DNA from: Chloroflexota bacterium
Lineage (GTDB): Bacteria; Chloroflexota; Dehalococcoidia; SZUA-161
Length of the DNA: 9,928 nucleotides
Direction of reading: 5' to 3'
Assembly (NCBI GenBank): GCA_030668425.1
Contig: DAOUTY010000047.1
Span: 1-9,928, forward strand
In this document: piece by piece, positions 1 through 6,410 of the stretch
Position numbering within the stretch: the stretch's first letter is position 1
Layout: each line of letters begins with the position of its first letter
The notes under the pieces: generated by a model
Database searches by the model: none
Seen by the model: only the letters and a program-made list of their open reading frames with translations
Told to the model about the DNA's origin: nothing
Position numbers and translations under genes: made by a program

Positions 1-647
1 ATGGTTTTCATACCGAAAAGGCCAAGAAAGACGGCATTGCCTATCGCGTGGAAGGTATCGAACCATATGCTGGTGAGCTGATACGTCAGGAAGGTCCTCA
101 GAGTGAGGGGGTATATGAAGGAAGCCCAGTACCATGTGTTCACTATCCAGCCATATACATAACCCGCGGCGATGCCGAAGACAATTAACCACACCCTCCC
201 CAGGTTGAATCGCCGCAGACAGCCAGCCGCAACTCCCAACAATCCCCAGGCCAGCATCTGATACAGCGTCCACGGCCCCTGGCCGAGGAAGAAGTTGGAG
301 ATGAGAGCTGTCATCGCTCCAACCATAAACCCGGCCACCGGCCCGAATACGTATCCGGAGCAGATTATGAGATAGGTGCTCGGCTGCACGCTGGGCAGGG
401 CAGCAAAGGGTATCCTCAGGACTGCGGATATAGTCCCCAGCATTGCTACCAGCGCTATCTCCTTCGAGCCTACGGCCGCCGCCTGGAACTCGAAGAAGAA
501 GGCCAGGATAGCCAGGACAACAAGTATGGTTGCTGCCAGCCCCCAATTCACCAGACCATTCGATGATCCTGAAGAAACCGCAGGGACAACAAAAGCAGCT
601 ACGCCTATTGCAAAGACAAGCGCCAGGAATAAGCGACTCTTCTTCAT
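1..647 (-). CDS. ECF transporter substrate-specific (S) component, 3' end cut by window edge
   Basis: This is the membrane protein that would bind the vitamin-like substrate and dock onto the EcfA/EcfT module. The ATG at 647-645 opens a frame (MKKSRLFLALVFAIGV) that runs 215 codons to the left edge without a stop. It is very hydrophobic, with about five to six membrane spans visible: residues ~6-25, ~34-52, ~57-75, ~85-115, ~130-150 and ~160-180. The stretch FFLGQGPWTLYQMLAWGLLG near the middle, followed by small-residue helices, is typical of vitamin-type S components of the ECF family. It lies last in the operon, after a 95-bp gap that holds a structured repeat. The S-component call is fairly secure from sequence plus position behind EcfT and EcfA. 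The substrate cannot be read from this sequence. A corrinoid is inferred only from the two DUF4430 proteins upstream. The C-terminus is missing. Confidence 0.85.
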   Translation of the reverse strand, partial: MKKSRLFLALVFAIGVAAFVVPAVSSGSSNGLVNWGLAATILVVLAILAFFFEFQAAAVGSKEIALVAMLGTISAVLRIPFAALPSVQPSTYLIICSGYVFGPVAGFMVGAMTALISNFFLGQGPWTLYQMLAWGLLGVAAGCLRRFNLGRVWLIVFGIAAGYVYGWIVNTWYWASFIYPLTLRTFLTYQLTSIWFDTFHAIGNAVFLGLFGMKT

Positions 648-678
648 TCAAGCATACCCAATCAGCATCTCAACGAAA

Positions 679-736
679 GTAGCGTTGCCACTCTGTGGTA
701 ACGGATTCTTCGTCGTGACAGGAGTCACGACGCTAC
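679..736. repeat. 58-bp double-hairpin element with imperfect terminal inverted repeats
   Basis: Two hairpins fill most of the gap between the ECF ATPase and S-component genes. Hairpin 1 pairs 683-691 with 695-703 (one G-T wobble). Hairpin 2 pairs CGTCGTGAC (711-719) with GTCACGACG (724-732) perfectly, around a 4-base loop. The outer GTAG (679-682) and CTAC (733-736) can close both into a three-way junction. The two ends also match as imperfect 13-bp inverted repeats (GTAGCGT shared, 3 mismatches after it). No T-run follows on either strand, so it is not an intrinsic terminator. It looks like a REP/MITE-type intergenic repeat or a processing/stability element between the two cistrons. Copy number elsewhere in the genome cannot be seen here. 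Confidence 0.55.
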
Positions 737-742
737 ACTTCT

Positions 743-2413
743 TCATTTCAGTATATCCAGTGCCTCGTCAACGGTTAGTATGTTGTTGGGAACGCCATAC
801 TTTTCAAACGCCTGCACCAAACGGTTTATCTGCGGCGAGAAGAATAGCGCCCGCGAAAGAACATCCCGCTTGTTGCCATCCACCACAACCCCGCCCTCAC
901 TGAGCAATACCACCCTATCGGCATGCTCCGCTACCGTCTCCACATCATGTGTAACCAGAACCACCGTATTACCCTTCTCTCTGTATCCATTCAAGAAACG
1001 CATCAGCTCGCTCTTGAGCCTGTAATCCATCCCCCTGGTTGGCTCGTCGAGGATGAGAACCCGGGGCCTGGCAACGAGAACAGACGCCATAGCTACCCTC
1101 TGCCTCTCACCGCCGCTCAGGGAGCGCGGGTACCGCTTCCTGAACTCTTTCAGGGCAAACATCTCCAGCATCTCATCAATTCGCGCTGCGATCTCCCCGC
1201 TATCGAATCCCAGGTTCTTCAGAATGAAGGCAATCTCCTCCTCAACTGTATCGGCAAAGATATGGTCATTGGGATTCTGGAAAATAAAGCCGACCTTCCT
1301 GGACAACTGGGCGATAGTAGCCCTCCGCGTGTCGATTCCGCTGACGATTACTTTCCCCTTCGTCGGCTTCAACAGGCCATTGATGTGCTTGACCAGCGTT
1401 GTCTTCCCGGACGCGTTCCTGCCCATAACGGCAACGAACTCACCCTCACAAATCCGTAAGTTTACATTCTTCAGGGCAGTGATCCCCTCGGGATAAGCAT
1501 GCCACAGCTTATCTATCTCTATTACCGGTCTGCCATTATCGGCGCTCTCAGTATGAGACAGGGTGCTCCCCCTCGCCCCCATGAAGATATCTTTCAGCAT
1601 CGCCCTCCCCTCCTTGACTGTCAAGGGGATGTTATCGACATTGACGCCATTGTCTCTCAGCCGCTGAACTATCCTGACTATGGGCGGTACCCCGGCACCA
1701 ATGCTGGTAATGTCGCCATTGGACAGAACCGCTCTGGGATTCCCATCAGCAATTATTTTCCCCTTGTCCATTACTATCATACGGTCAACGAGATGGACCA
1801 CCCTGTCCAGCCGGTGTTCGACCAGTATGACCGTGATGCCCAGCTCGTCATTGAGCCGTCGCACAATGGAGAGCACGTCCTCAGCGCCTTTGGGGTCCAG
1901 CTCCGAAGTGGGCTCATCCAACACCAGGATATCAGGATGCAGCGCCAGGACAGAGGATATGACAACCTTCTGTTTCTCACCGCCAGAGAGCTCATGCACC
2001 TGCCTGTGACGAAGGCCCGAGATCTCCAGCGTGTCCAGAGATTCCTCTACTCTCTTGGCCATTACATCCCTGGGAAAGGCTAAGTTCTCCAGACCGAAGG
2101 CGACCTCTCGCTGCACGTCCATAGATACCAGTTGGTTCTCCGGATCCTGGAAAACCATGCCCACGCGGGTCGCCATCTCCCTGGTTGTGTGCCTCATCAC
2201 GTCCAGCCCCTGCACCTCCAACCCACCCGCTATCTCTCCTCCATAAAAGTGCGGGATCAGACCATTGAGGCACCGGCAAAGGCTGGTTTTGCCACAGCCG
2301 GAGGGGCCCGTCACCAGGACAAACTCGCCATCTTCGATATCAAGATTCACATCCTGTAGAGCAGGCCTGCTGGCATCTCCATAGTAGAAGGTCAAATCCC
2401 TTATCTTAATCAA
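743..2413 (-). CDS. ecfA: ECF transporter ATPase, two fused nucleotide-binding domains (EcfA1-EcfA2 type)
   Basis: This cytoplasmic ATPase powers the importer; both ABC domains sit in one 556-residue chain instead of the usual two subunits. NBD1 has Walker A GPSGCGKTS (36-44), Q-loop FQDPENQ, signature LSGGEKQ (142-148), Walker B ILVLDEPTSELD (162-173) and the switch histidine H200. A linker at ~235-295 leads to NBD2, with Walker A GRNASGKTT (331-339), Q-loop FQNPNDHIF, signature LSGGERQ (432-438), Walker B VLILDEPTRGMD (452-463) and H489. All catalytic elements are present in both halves, so both sites look competent. The C-terminal extension (~515-556) is typical of EcfA/CbiO. I chose the TTG at 2413-2411 because AGGAGG lies 7 bases ahead of it. 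A TTG six bases further upstream is only 1 base from that Shine-Dalgarno. The gene overlaps the end of ecfT by 8 bp, implying coupled translation. Confidence 0.93.
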   Translation of the reverse strand: MIKIRDLTFYYGDASRPALQDVNLDIEDGEFVLVTGPSGCGKTSLCRCLNGLIPHFYGGEIAGGLEVQGLDVMRHTTREMATRVGMVFQDPENQLVSMDVQREVAFGLENLAFPRDVMAKRVEESLDTLEISGLRHRQVHELSGGEKQKVVISSVLALHPDILVLDEPTSELDPKGAEDVLSIVRRLNDELGITVILVEHRLDRVVHLVDRMIVMDKGKIIADGNPRAVLSNGDITSIGAGVPPIVRIVQRLRDNGVNVDNIPLTVKEGRAMLKDIFMGARGSTLSHTESADNGRPVIEIDKLWHAYPEGITALKNVNLRICEGEFVAVMGRNASGKTTLVKHINGLLKPTKGKVIVSGIDTRRATIAQLSRKVGFIFQNPNDHIFADTVEEEIAFILKNLGFDSGEIAARIDEMLEMFALKEFRKRYPRSLSGGERQRVAMASVLVARPRVLILDEPTRGMDYRLKSELMRFLNGYREKGNTVVLVTHDVETVAEHADRVVLLSEGGVVVDGNKRDVLSRALFFSPQINRLVQAFEKYGVPNNILTVDEALDILK

Positions 2414-3332
2414 GATCAACCCTCCTCTTCAGAAAGGCCAGGGGAACTACCGATGATACCAGAAGCGCCAGAATCGGCAGCATTGCCCACTCCAGTCCAC
2501 TGAGATTCATACCCCCCAGAGTCGGGTAGTATTGATAGTCCCCGTATCCTAAGATCAACATGAGGATGCCAAGAGCACAGGGAGAGAGTGCAAGTATCAA
2601 CGTAACGATATCGATGCGGCTCGTTCTTATGTCCCTGTAGAAGGTCCTCTTTGTACCGCTGCCGAAGGCTCTCGATTCCATCGCCTCCGCGACTTGAACC
2701 GTTCGATCCAAGGAGTTGGAGAGCAAAGGGATTATGACTGACATGCTTCTCTTAATCCTCTGAGGTAACCTTCCTTTATCGAGCTCTAAACACCTTGTGC
2801 GCTGAACATCGCTAATTCGTTCCACATCGTCGATCAGAGTGGGGAAAAACCTGGTGGAGAGCGACGTCACCAGCACTGACTTATAGGGCAGCTTCATCCT
2901 GATCATGGAGAGCATCATATCGTCGGGATTAACGGTCAGAGTGATAATAGCAAAGGCGGAGATTATCGCCAGCAACCGTATGGACATGGCAATACCAAAG
3001 AGAATGGCCTCCAGGGTTATCGTGGGCGTGCCCATCACCGGGATGCTAAAGGGGGCTACTGCCAGAACATGCTCGCCCCTATAGCTGACCAGAGCGTTTA
3101 TTACTATTATCGCCAGACAGATGTATACGGCGAACTTCATGAAAGAGGTCCATTCACTCCACACCTTCGCCGTTAGCACCAGAGGCAGCGTTGACAGGAA
3201 CAACAAGAAGAGGAAAAGTGGATTATCAAGCACGAGGGCCAGGACAAAAACGCTGACAACCCACGCCAGCTTGCAAAAGGGATTCAGCCTGTGGATTACG
3301 GTTCCCTTTTCCCTGTATCTCAAGTTTATCAC
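2406..3332 (-). CDS. ecfT: ECF transporter transmembrane coupling protein EcfT (CbiQ family)
   Basis: EcfT is the membrane subunit that couples the ATPases to the S component. The 308-residue product has hydrophobic spans at ~22-54, ~64-82, ~105-133, ~241-263 and ~282-300. A long amphipathic cytoplasmic region (~135-235) carries the two coupling helices. Their signatures are visible as RFFPTLIDDVERISDVQRTR (161-180), ending in TRC rather than the usual ARG, and AMESRAFG (217-224) with SRA at the corresponding site. The arginines (R180, R221) that contact the ATPases are kept. Start is GTG at 3332, with AAGGTG five bases upstream. The start codon overlaps the lipoprotein stop (GTGA, 4 bp), and the 3' end overlaps the ATPase gene. 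This placement between a DUF4430 lipoprotein and EcfA leaves little doubt about the assignment. Confidence 0.92.
   Translation of the reverse strand: MINLRYREKGTVIHRLNPFCKLAWVVSVFVLALVLDNPLFLFLLFLSTLPLVLTAKVWSEWTSFMKFAVYICLAIIVINALVSYRGEHVLAVAPFSIPVMGTPTITLEAILFGIAMSIRLLAIISAFAIITLTVNPDDMMLSMIRMKLPYKSVLVTSLSTRFFPTLIDDVERISDVQRTRCLELDKGRLPQRIKRSMSVIIPLLSNSLDRTVQVAEAMESRAFGSGTKRTFYRDIRTSRIDIVTLILALSPCALGILMLILGYGDYQYYPTLGGMNLSGLEWAMLPILALLVSSVVPLAFLKRRVDLD
2421..2426 (-). promoter_or_regulatory. Shine-Dalgarno AGGAGG of the ECF ATPase gene
   Basis: AGGAGG on the minus strand lies inside the 3' end of ecfT, 7 bases before TTG 2413. It decides between two in-frame TTG codons (2419 and 2413) in favour of the downstream one. 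Confidence 0.75.
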
Positions 3333-4273
3333 TGAGGCACCTTGATTATCTCACTATTTGCCACCACCACAGCATAGGCGTACTTGAACTCATCATGCCG
3401 GTTAATCAAGGCATCCACAGCGCTTTCTACCCCCGCCTCATCGGTGCCCGACACCATCCAGACCACGTTCTCACAGACCCCGATGCCGTTAGGGTTCCAC
3501 GGGCTTTGACTGGCCTGAATCACCCCACAGCCCGAGCCGTACTCTACAGTTACCTCGCCCTCTGAGTCGTAGGACACCATCACGCCATCCTCGAAGTGAA
3601 CAAAGAAGCCCAGCCTGTCCCAGACCTGGTTCAACTCCGCTACCAAGTCACAATCCATGGTACCGATCAGGATCAAGTTCGAGTGCCGTTTGTCGCTTTC
3701 CGTGAGATAGAGGGTGTTTTGAGTAGAAACACTAGCTACGCCAAGCCCTTTCAGACTGGTTTGCAAAGCCTGTGCGCTGTCCTCCAACCCCTCTTCATAA
3801 GCGATCACCGTAGGGGAAACCTCCCCCTGATAGCCATGTACAAGGGGATCAGGAAAGTCACCTATGCTTGCGGGGATGGCCATGCGGAAGCCCCAGTCGT
3901 GAAAGTCCCAGTGCTGGATGTCGCCATCATGCAGGGTGTAATCGAGCGCTCCCGCATTCGCCGTCATGCCATTAACAAAGATGAACCAGTCCCTTCCATG
4001 CTCAGAGCCAACGCCATTTATGGCGCTGACAAACCCTCCTCCGTAGGCCGTCTCCACCTCCGCCACCTGCTTCAGCGCTGCCATAGCCGAGGTCCCCGGC
4101 GGTACCCCCAGCGCCTCATCGAACATAATCTCCTGACCGAAGTCCTGGGTTGCCACTACTCTGACGGTTATGTCAGCACCCGTCTCCCCCGGAGTCCCGG
4201 CTGAGCAGCCGCTGAGGGCAAGGGCACAGAGCAGAAATAGTATCGCTGAAATCAGCAGTCTACCGCGCTTCAT
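3329..4273 (-). CDS. DUF4430-domain lipoprotein with S-layer-like C-terminal domain
   Basis: This predicted extracytoplasmic lipoprotein (314 residues) is probably a ligand-binding or relay protein for the ECF importer. MKRGRLLISAILFLLCALAL is followed by lipobox LSGC, with lipidated Cys23. Residues ~34-126 form a clear DUF4430 domain: PPGTSAMAAL, then DWFIFVNGMTANAGALDYTL and DGDIQHWDFHDW, matching the family pattern of W-x-x-x-VNG, Y-x-L and DGD. DUF4430 resembles the beta domain of transcobalamin-type cobalamin binders. Residues ~148-312 form a second domain with NLILIGTMDCDLVAELN (199-215), SPWNPNG and VVWMVSGTDEAGVESAVDAL (270-289). This resembles a domain seen in archaeal S-layer/cell-surface proteins, recalled by pattern and less certain. 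Cys249 and Cys267 could form a disulfide. The frame stays open upstream to 4372, but the signal peptide fixes the start at ATG 4273 (GAGAG four bases ahead). It begins 20 bp after the previous gene and shares 4 bp with ecfT. Confidence 0.85.
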   Translation of the reverse strand: MKRGRLLISAILFLLCALALSGCSAGTPGETGADITVRVVATQDFGQEIMFDEALGVPPGTSAMAALKQVAEVETAYGGGFVSAINGVGSEHGRDWFIFVNGMTANAGALDYTLHDGDIQHWDFHDWGFRMAIPASIGDFPDPLVHGYQGEVSPTVIAYEEGLEDSAQALQTSLKGLGVASVSTQNTLYLTESDKRHSNLILIGTMDCDLVAELNQVWDRLGFFVHFEDGVMVSYDSEGEVTVEYGSGCGVIQASQSPWNPNGIGVCENVVWMVSGTDEAGVESAVDALINRHDEFKYAYAVVVANSEIIKVPQ

Positions 4274-4293
4274 ATAGCTCTCATCCCGCCGCT

Positions 4294-6201
4294 TTACCTC
4301 CTCCTGAGCACCACAAAGCCCCCCAGGCCTACGACTAACACCGCACCGATTACTCCACCAACAAGAGCCCAAGGCAATGTCGTGGTCTCATCCGCCGGTG
4401 TGGGTGCCAGTGTGGGTGTAGGTGTCGGTGCTGCCGTTGGCTCAGGCGTAGGTGTGGGTGCAACGGTTGGCTCAGGCGTAGGTGTAGGCGACAGCGTAGG
4501 CATAGGTGTCGGTGCCAGCGTAGGTGTAGGTGTCGGAATCAGCGTGGGAGTTGGTTCTGGTGTGGGCGCAGGCGGCGCAGGCGGTGGCGGCAGTGGCACT
4601 GCTACCACGGTAATATCGGCCTTGTCACTTCGAACGAAGCCATCTTTCTCTGCATATACCTCAAAAGTCCCGATCTGGCTAATGGATATCGCTACTGTTC
4701 CACCAGGGCCAGTTAAATAGTCCTGATGGGAATGCACCGTCGCCTCTTCTAAAGGAACCCACGCCTCCGCAGCGTCGTCATAATAGGTTACAGTGGCTAT
4801 AAACTCCTGATTTACAAAAATACTCTGTATATTCAAGGATATCTTGAGCGGGAATTCGCTCCAAGTGCTGCTTGTGTAGAATAGAACCTCCAGATGAGGA
4901 GAAGCTGGAGGAGCCGTTTCATTCAATATGAAGTCTGCCATTCCCACTTGAGCGAACTCATAGCCCACCCTGTACAGCCACCAGGGACCGGTATCCCAAT
5001 CGCCCTCGCCACCTACTGAGGGAACGGCCAGTCCCCACCCAAAATCCCTCACTACATACGGGAAACCACCAGCCAGTGAAGCCTTATCAAGAGCCCCGAG
5101 TACAGTTGGGTCAGCCAGATAGTGCAGACCACCCTGGTCATCTACTATGAGCGACTCGATAACAGTCACGTCACCGCTCCAGAAAGTCGCATCCTGCCCC
5201 TCCACCCTCACATAGACTGAAACCGCTTCCTCCTGCTGCAGAACGCTTACCGGGTAAGGCTGACCCAAAAGCGCTGGTATGGCAAAGGATGTCATCCACG
5301 CCACATTCAGGGGCGTGGCCGCCTGCCAGCTGAAGGAGCCGTCAGGGTTCTGGAATGTCAGCAGGTCATCCACAGGGTCGGTACCATTTCCACTCCGCCA
5401 GTTGGCGACGGTCGGGTCCTGACCGGCCGCTACAATGGCAGCGATACCCCAGGAATCTGTGCCGGCATTGGCTGCGCCCCAGGACTCGAACCCGCCGTTA
5501 TCCATCTGCATCGACTTCATGTAGGAAAGACCATTCTGGATAACTGTGGAAGCCTGAGGCTCACCAGCCGCGACAAGAGCCATTATCGCTGCCGCAGCAT
5601 CATCGACATCGCTGTCAGCCCCCACACCCCAGCTCCAACCGCCGTCGCTGTTCTGGTTAGCCTTGATAAAGGCCACTGTGTTTGTGACAATCTCTGACCC
5701 CGGGTTTTTACCAGCAGCAATAAGCGCCATCAGCCCCCAGAAATCGTCGTTCAGCAGACCTGTATCACCGAGCTGCGTACCGTCGTAAGCCCCTTCAATC
5801 AGGCCCACGAAATCTACACCACCGAAACTGGTCGGGTCCTCTCCCGCAGCGACTACCGCCAGTACCATCCTGGCATAATCAGCCACGCCGGCAGCGGTTC
5901 CAGCGTTCGCTGCAAGGTAGTCAACTATAGAAGCCCCTCCACCAAAAGCCCAGGTGTGCGGGTCCTCTCCCGCAGCAGCTATCGCCACGGTCGCCCAGCC
6001 CGAGACCGCGAAATCGCTTATGCTACCATCCGCACCCTGTTCTCCACGCAGATAGTTCAGCGCATTCGCTACCTCGGCATCTGCCGGCTGCAAGGGATAT
6101 GGAGCATATGCCAGCGCGGCCAGTGGCATCAGCGCGAGCACCAATAGCGCGCATATCAGCAATAGGCTAATCATAGTGGTTGATCTGACATTACTTGACA
6201 C
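4294..6201 (-). CDS. Secreted membrane-anchored protein: six-repeat alpha/alpha toroid plus DUF4430-like domain (transcobalamin-like architecture)
   Basis: This first gene of the operon encodes a 635-residue surface protein, proposed to capture the importer's substrate. A signal peptide covers residues 1-33 (cleavage near ALAYA). Residues ~40-318 hold six repeats of prenyltransferase/squalene-cyclase type, with cores at 67-81 (SGWATVAIAAAGEDP), 105-123, 150-167, 198-216, 247-263 and 299-317. They alternate with QN-x-DGG-type turns (183-188, 233-237, 284-288). Six such helix pairs make an alpha6/alpha6 barrel. Residues ~325-445 are DUF4430-like (GPWWLYRVGYEFAQVGMADF at 405-424). Residues ~455-535 look like an Ig/carboxypeptidase-regulatory beta domain. 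A Pro/Thr stalk (536-608), a membrane span (611-632) and terminal RRR follow. DVDD (198-201) recalls the cyclase acid motif, but one short exported barrel is not a cyclase. Start is GTG, with GGGAGG six bases upstream. It is co-transcribed with a DUF4430 lipoprotein and ECF genes. Corrinoid binding is inferred. Confidence 0.85.
   Translation of the reverse strand: MSSNVRSTTMISLLLICALLVLALMPLAALAYAPYPLQPADAEVANALNYLRGEQGADGSISDFAVSGWATVAIAAAGEDPHTWAFGGGASIVDYLAANAGTAAGVADYARMVLAVVAAGEDPTSFGGVDFVGLIEGAYDGTQLGDTGLLNDDFWGLMALIAAGKNPGSEIVTNTVAFIKANQNSDGGWSWGVGADSDVDDAAAAIMALVAAGEPQASTVIQNGLSYMKSMQMDNGGFESWGAANAGTDSWGIAAIVAAGQDPTVANWRSGNGTDPVDDLLTFQNPDGSFSWQAATPLNVAWMTSFAIPALLGQPYPVSVLQQEEAVSVYVRVEGQDATFWSGDVTVIESLIVDDQGGLHYLADPTVLGALDKASLAGGFPYVVRDFGWGLAVPSVGGEGDWDTGPWWLYRVGYEFAQVGMADFILNETAPPASPHLEVLFYTSSTWSEFPLKISLNIQSIFVNQEFIATVTYYDDAAEAWVPLEEATVHSHQDYLTGPGGTVAISISQIGTFEVYAEKDGFVRSDKADITVVAVPLPPPPAPPAPTPEPTPTLIPTPTPTLAPTPMPTLSPTPTPEPTVAPTPTPEPTAAPTPTPTLAPTPADETTTLPWALVGGVIGAVLVVGLGGFVVLRRR
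4435..4494. repeat. Tandem 30-bp repeat inside the Pro/Thr stalk coding region
   Basis: Two adjacent 30-bp units (from 4435 and from 4465) encode the decapeptides PTPTPEPTAA and PTPTPEPTVA. They sit in a wider low-complexity stretch (about 4382-4590) coding for the stalk of the surface protein. Such repeats expand and contract easily, so stalk length may vary between strains. On the plus strand the same DNA reads as a Gly/Val-rich frame, which is an artefact. Confidence 0.75.
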
Positions 6202-6207
6202 TTCTAG

Positions 6208-6213
6208 CCTCCC
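6208..6213 (-). promoter_or_regulatory. Shine-Dalgarno GGGAGG for the GTG-started surface protein gene
   Basis: GGGAGG on the minus strand, six bases before GTG 6201, fixes this GTG as the start. The next in-frame ATG (residue 10) has no comparable site and would shorten the signal peptide's N-region. Confidence 0.7.
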
Positions 6214-6288
6214 TGTTTCATCTCGATTTCTTTACTCATAGCTTGTCTCTCAATCCACCGCCCGCCAACTCTCCCTCATTGACCAGTA

Positions 6289-6306
6289 AATCCATATTTA
6301 TGGATT
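6289..6306. promoter_or_regulatory. Palindrome AATCCAT-N4-ATGGATT, candidate operator just downstream of the operon start
   Basis: A perfect 7-bp inverted repeat with a 4-bp spacer is centred about 20 bp downstream of the transcription start expected from the promoter at 6324-6353. Its A/T-rich symmetric form and position suit a repressor-binding site (roadblock or promoter-proximal operator). The winged-helix regulator encoded immediately upstream is the obvious candidate ligand, but this is an inference. As RNA it would form only a weak hairpin. Confidence 0.45.
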
Positions 6307-6323
6307 CTAGTACGCAGTTGTGG

Positions 6324-6353
6324 ATTATACCATCTTGTTTCTGGCACTGTCAA
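6324..6353 (-). promoter_or_regulatory. Consensus sigma-70 promoter of the DUF4430-ECF operon
   Basis: On the minus strand a perfect -35 TTGACA (6353-6348) is followed by an 18-bp spacer and a perfect -10 TATAAT (6329-6324). Transcription would start near 6317, giving a leader of about 115 nt before GTG 6201. Both hexamers match the consensus, so the core promoter should be strong unless repressed. The flanking palindromes fit repression. The leader has no recognisable riboswitch core. Confidence 0.82.
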
Positions 6354-6354
6354 T

Positions 6355-6387
6355 GCCCTGCGGGATTTCTTCAAGAAATCGCGGGGC
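6355..6387. repeat. Inverted repeat just upstream of the -35, with 17-bp palindromic core
   Basis: GCCCTGCG (6355-6362) can pair with CGCGGGGC (6380-6387), one G-T pair included. The core GATTTCTT-C-AAGAAATC (6364-6380) is a perfect palindrome around one base. No T-run follows on the minus strand and only three T's follow on the plus strand, so a terminator role is weak. The core is centred near -55 relative to the operon start, a position typical for an activator or upstream repressor site. It could also be a backup transcription barrier behind the terminator at 6411-6456. Confidence 0.4.
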
Positions 6388-6410
6388 TTTGCCACAGTCG
6401 AAGGAGATAG

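Noticed and set aside
376..903. Plus-strand open frame of 175 codons
   Set aside because: It runs antisense to the S component, the hairpin gap and the ATPase 3' end. Its composition is that of a shadow frame.
2414..2419. Upstream TTG (2419) as the ECF ATPase start
   Set aside because: Only one base separates it from AGGAGG. TTG 2413 has the normal 7-base spacing.
4274..4372. 33-residue N-terminal extension of the lipoprotein
   Set aside because: The extension overlaps the surface protein gene and would bury the lipoprotein signal peptide, which begins exactly at ATG 4273.
4382..4720. Plus-strand Gly/Val-rich open frame of 112 codons
   Set aside because: It is the antisense reading of the Pro/Thr stalk codons. 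It has no homology pattern or ribosome site, and the minus-strand gene is well supported.
5598..5609. DVDD (residues 198-201) as a squalene-hopene/terpene cyclase catalytic motif
   Set aside because: The protein has a single short barrel, is exported and anchored, and lies in a transport operon. In the sixfold repeat alignment this stretch aligns with ordinary helix starts.
6355..6390. Hairpin as a plus-strand intrinsic terminator
   Set aside because: No plus-strand gene ends here and only three T's follow. Its palindromic core beside the -35 suits a protein site better.
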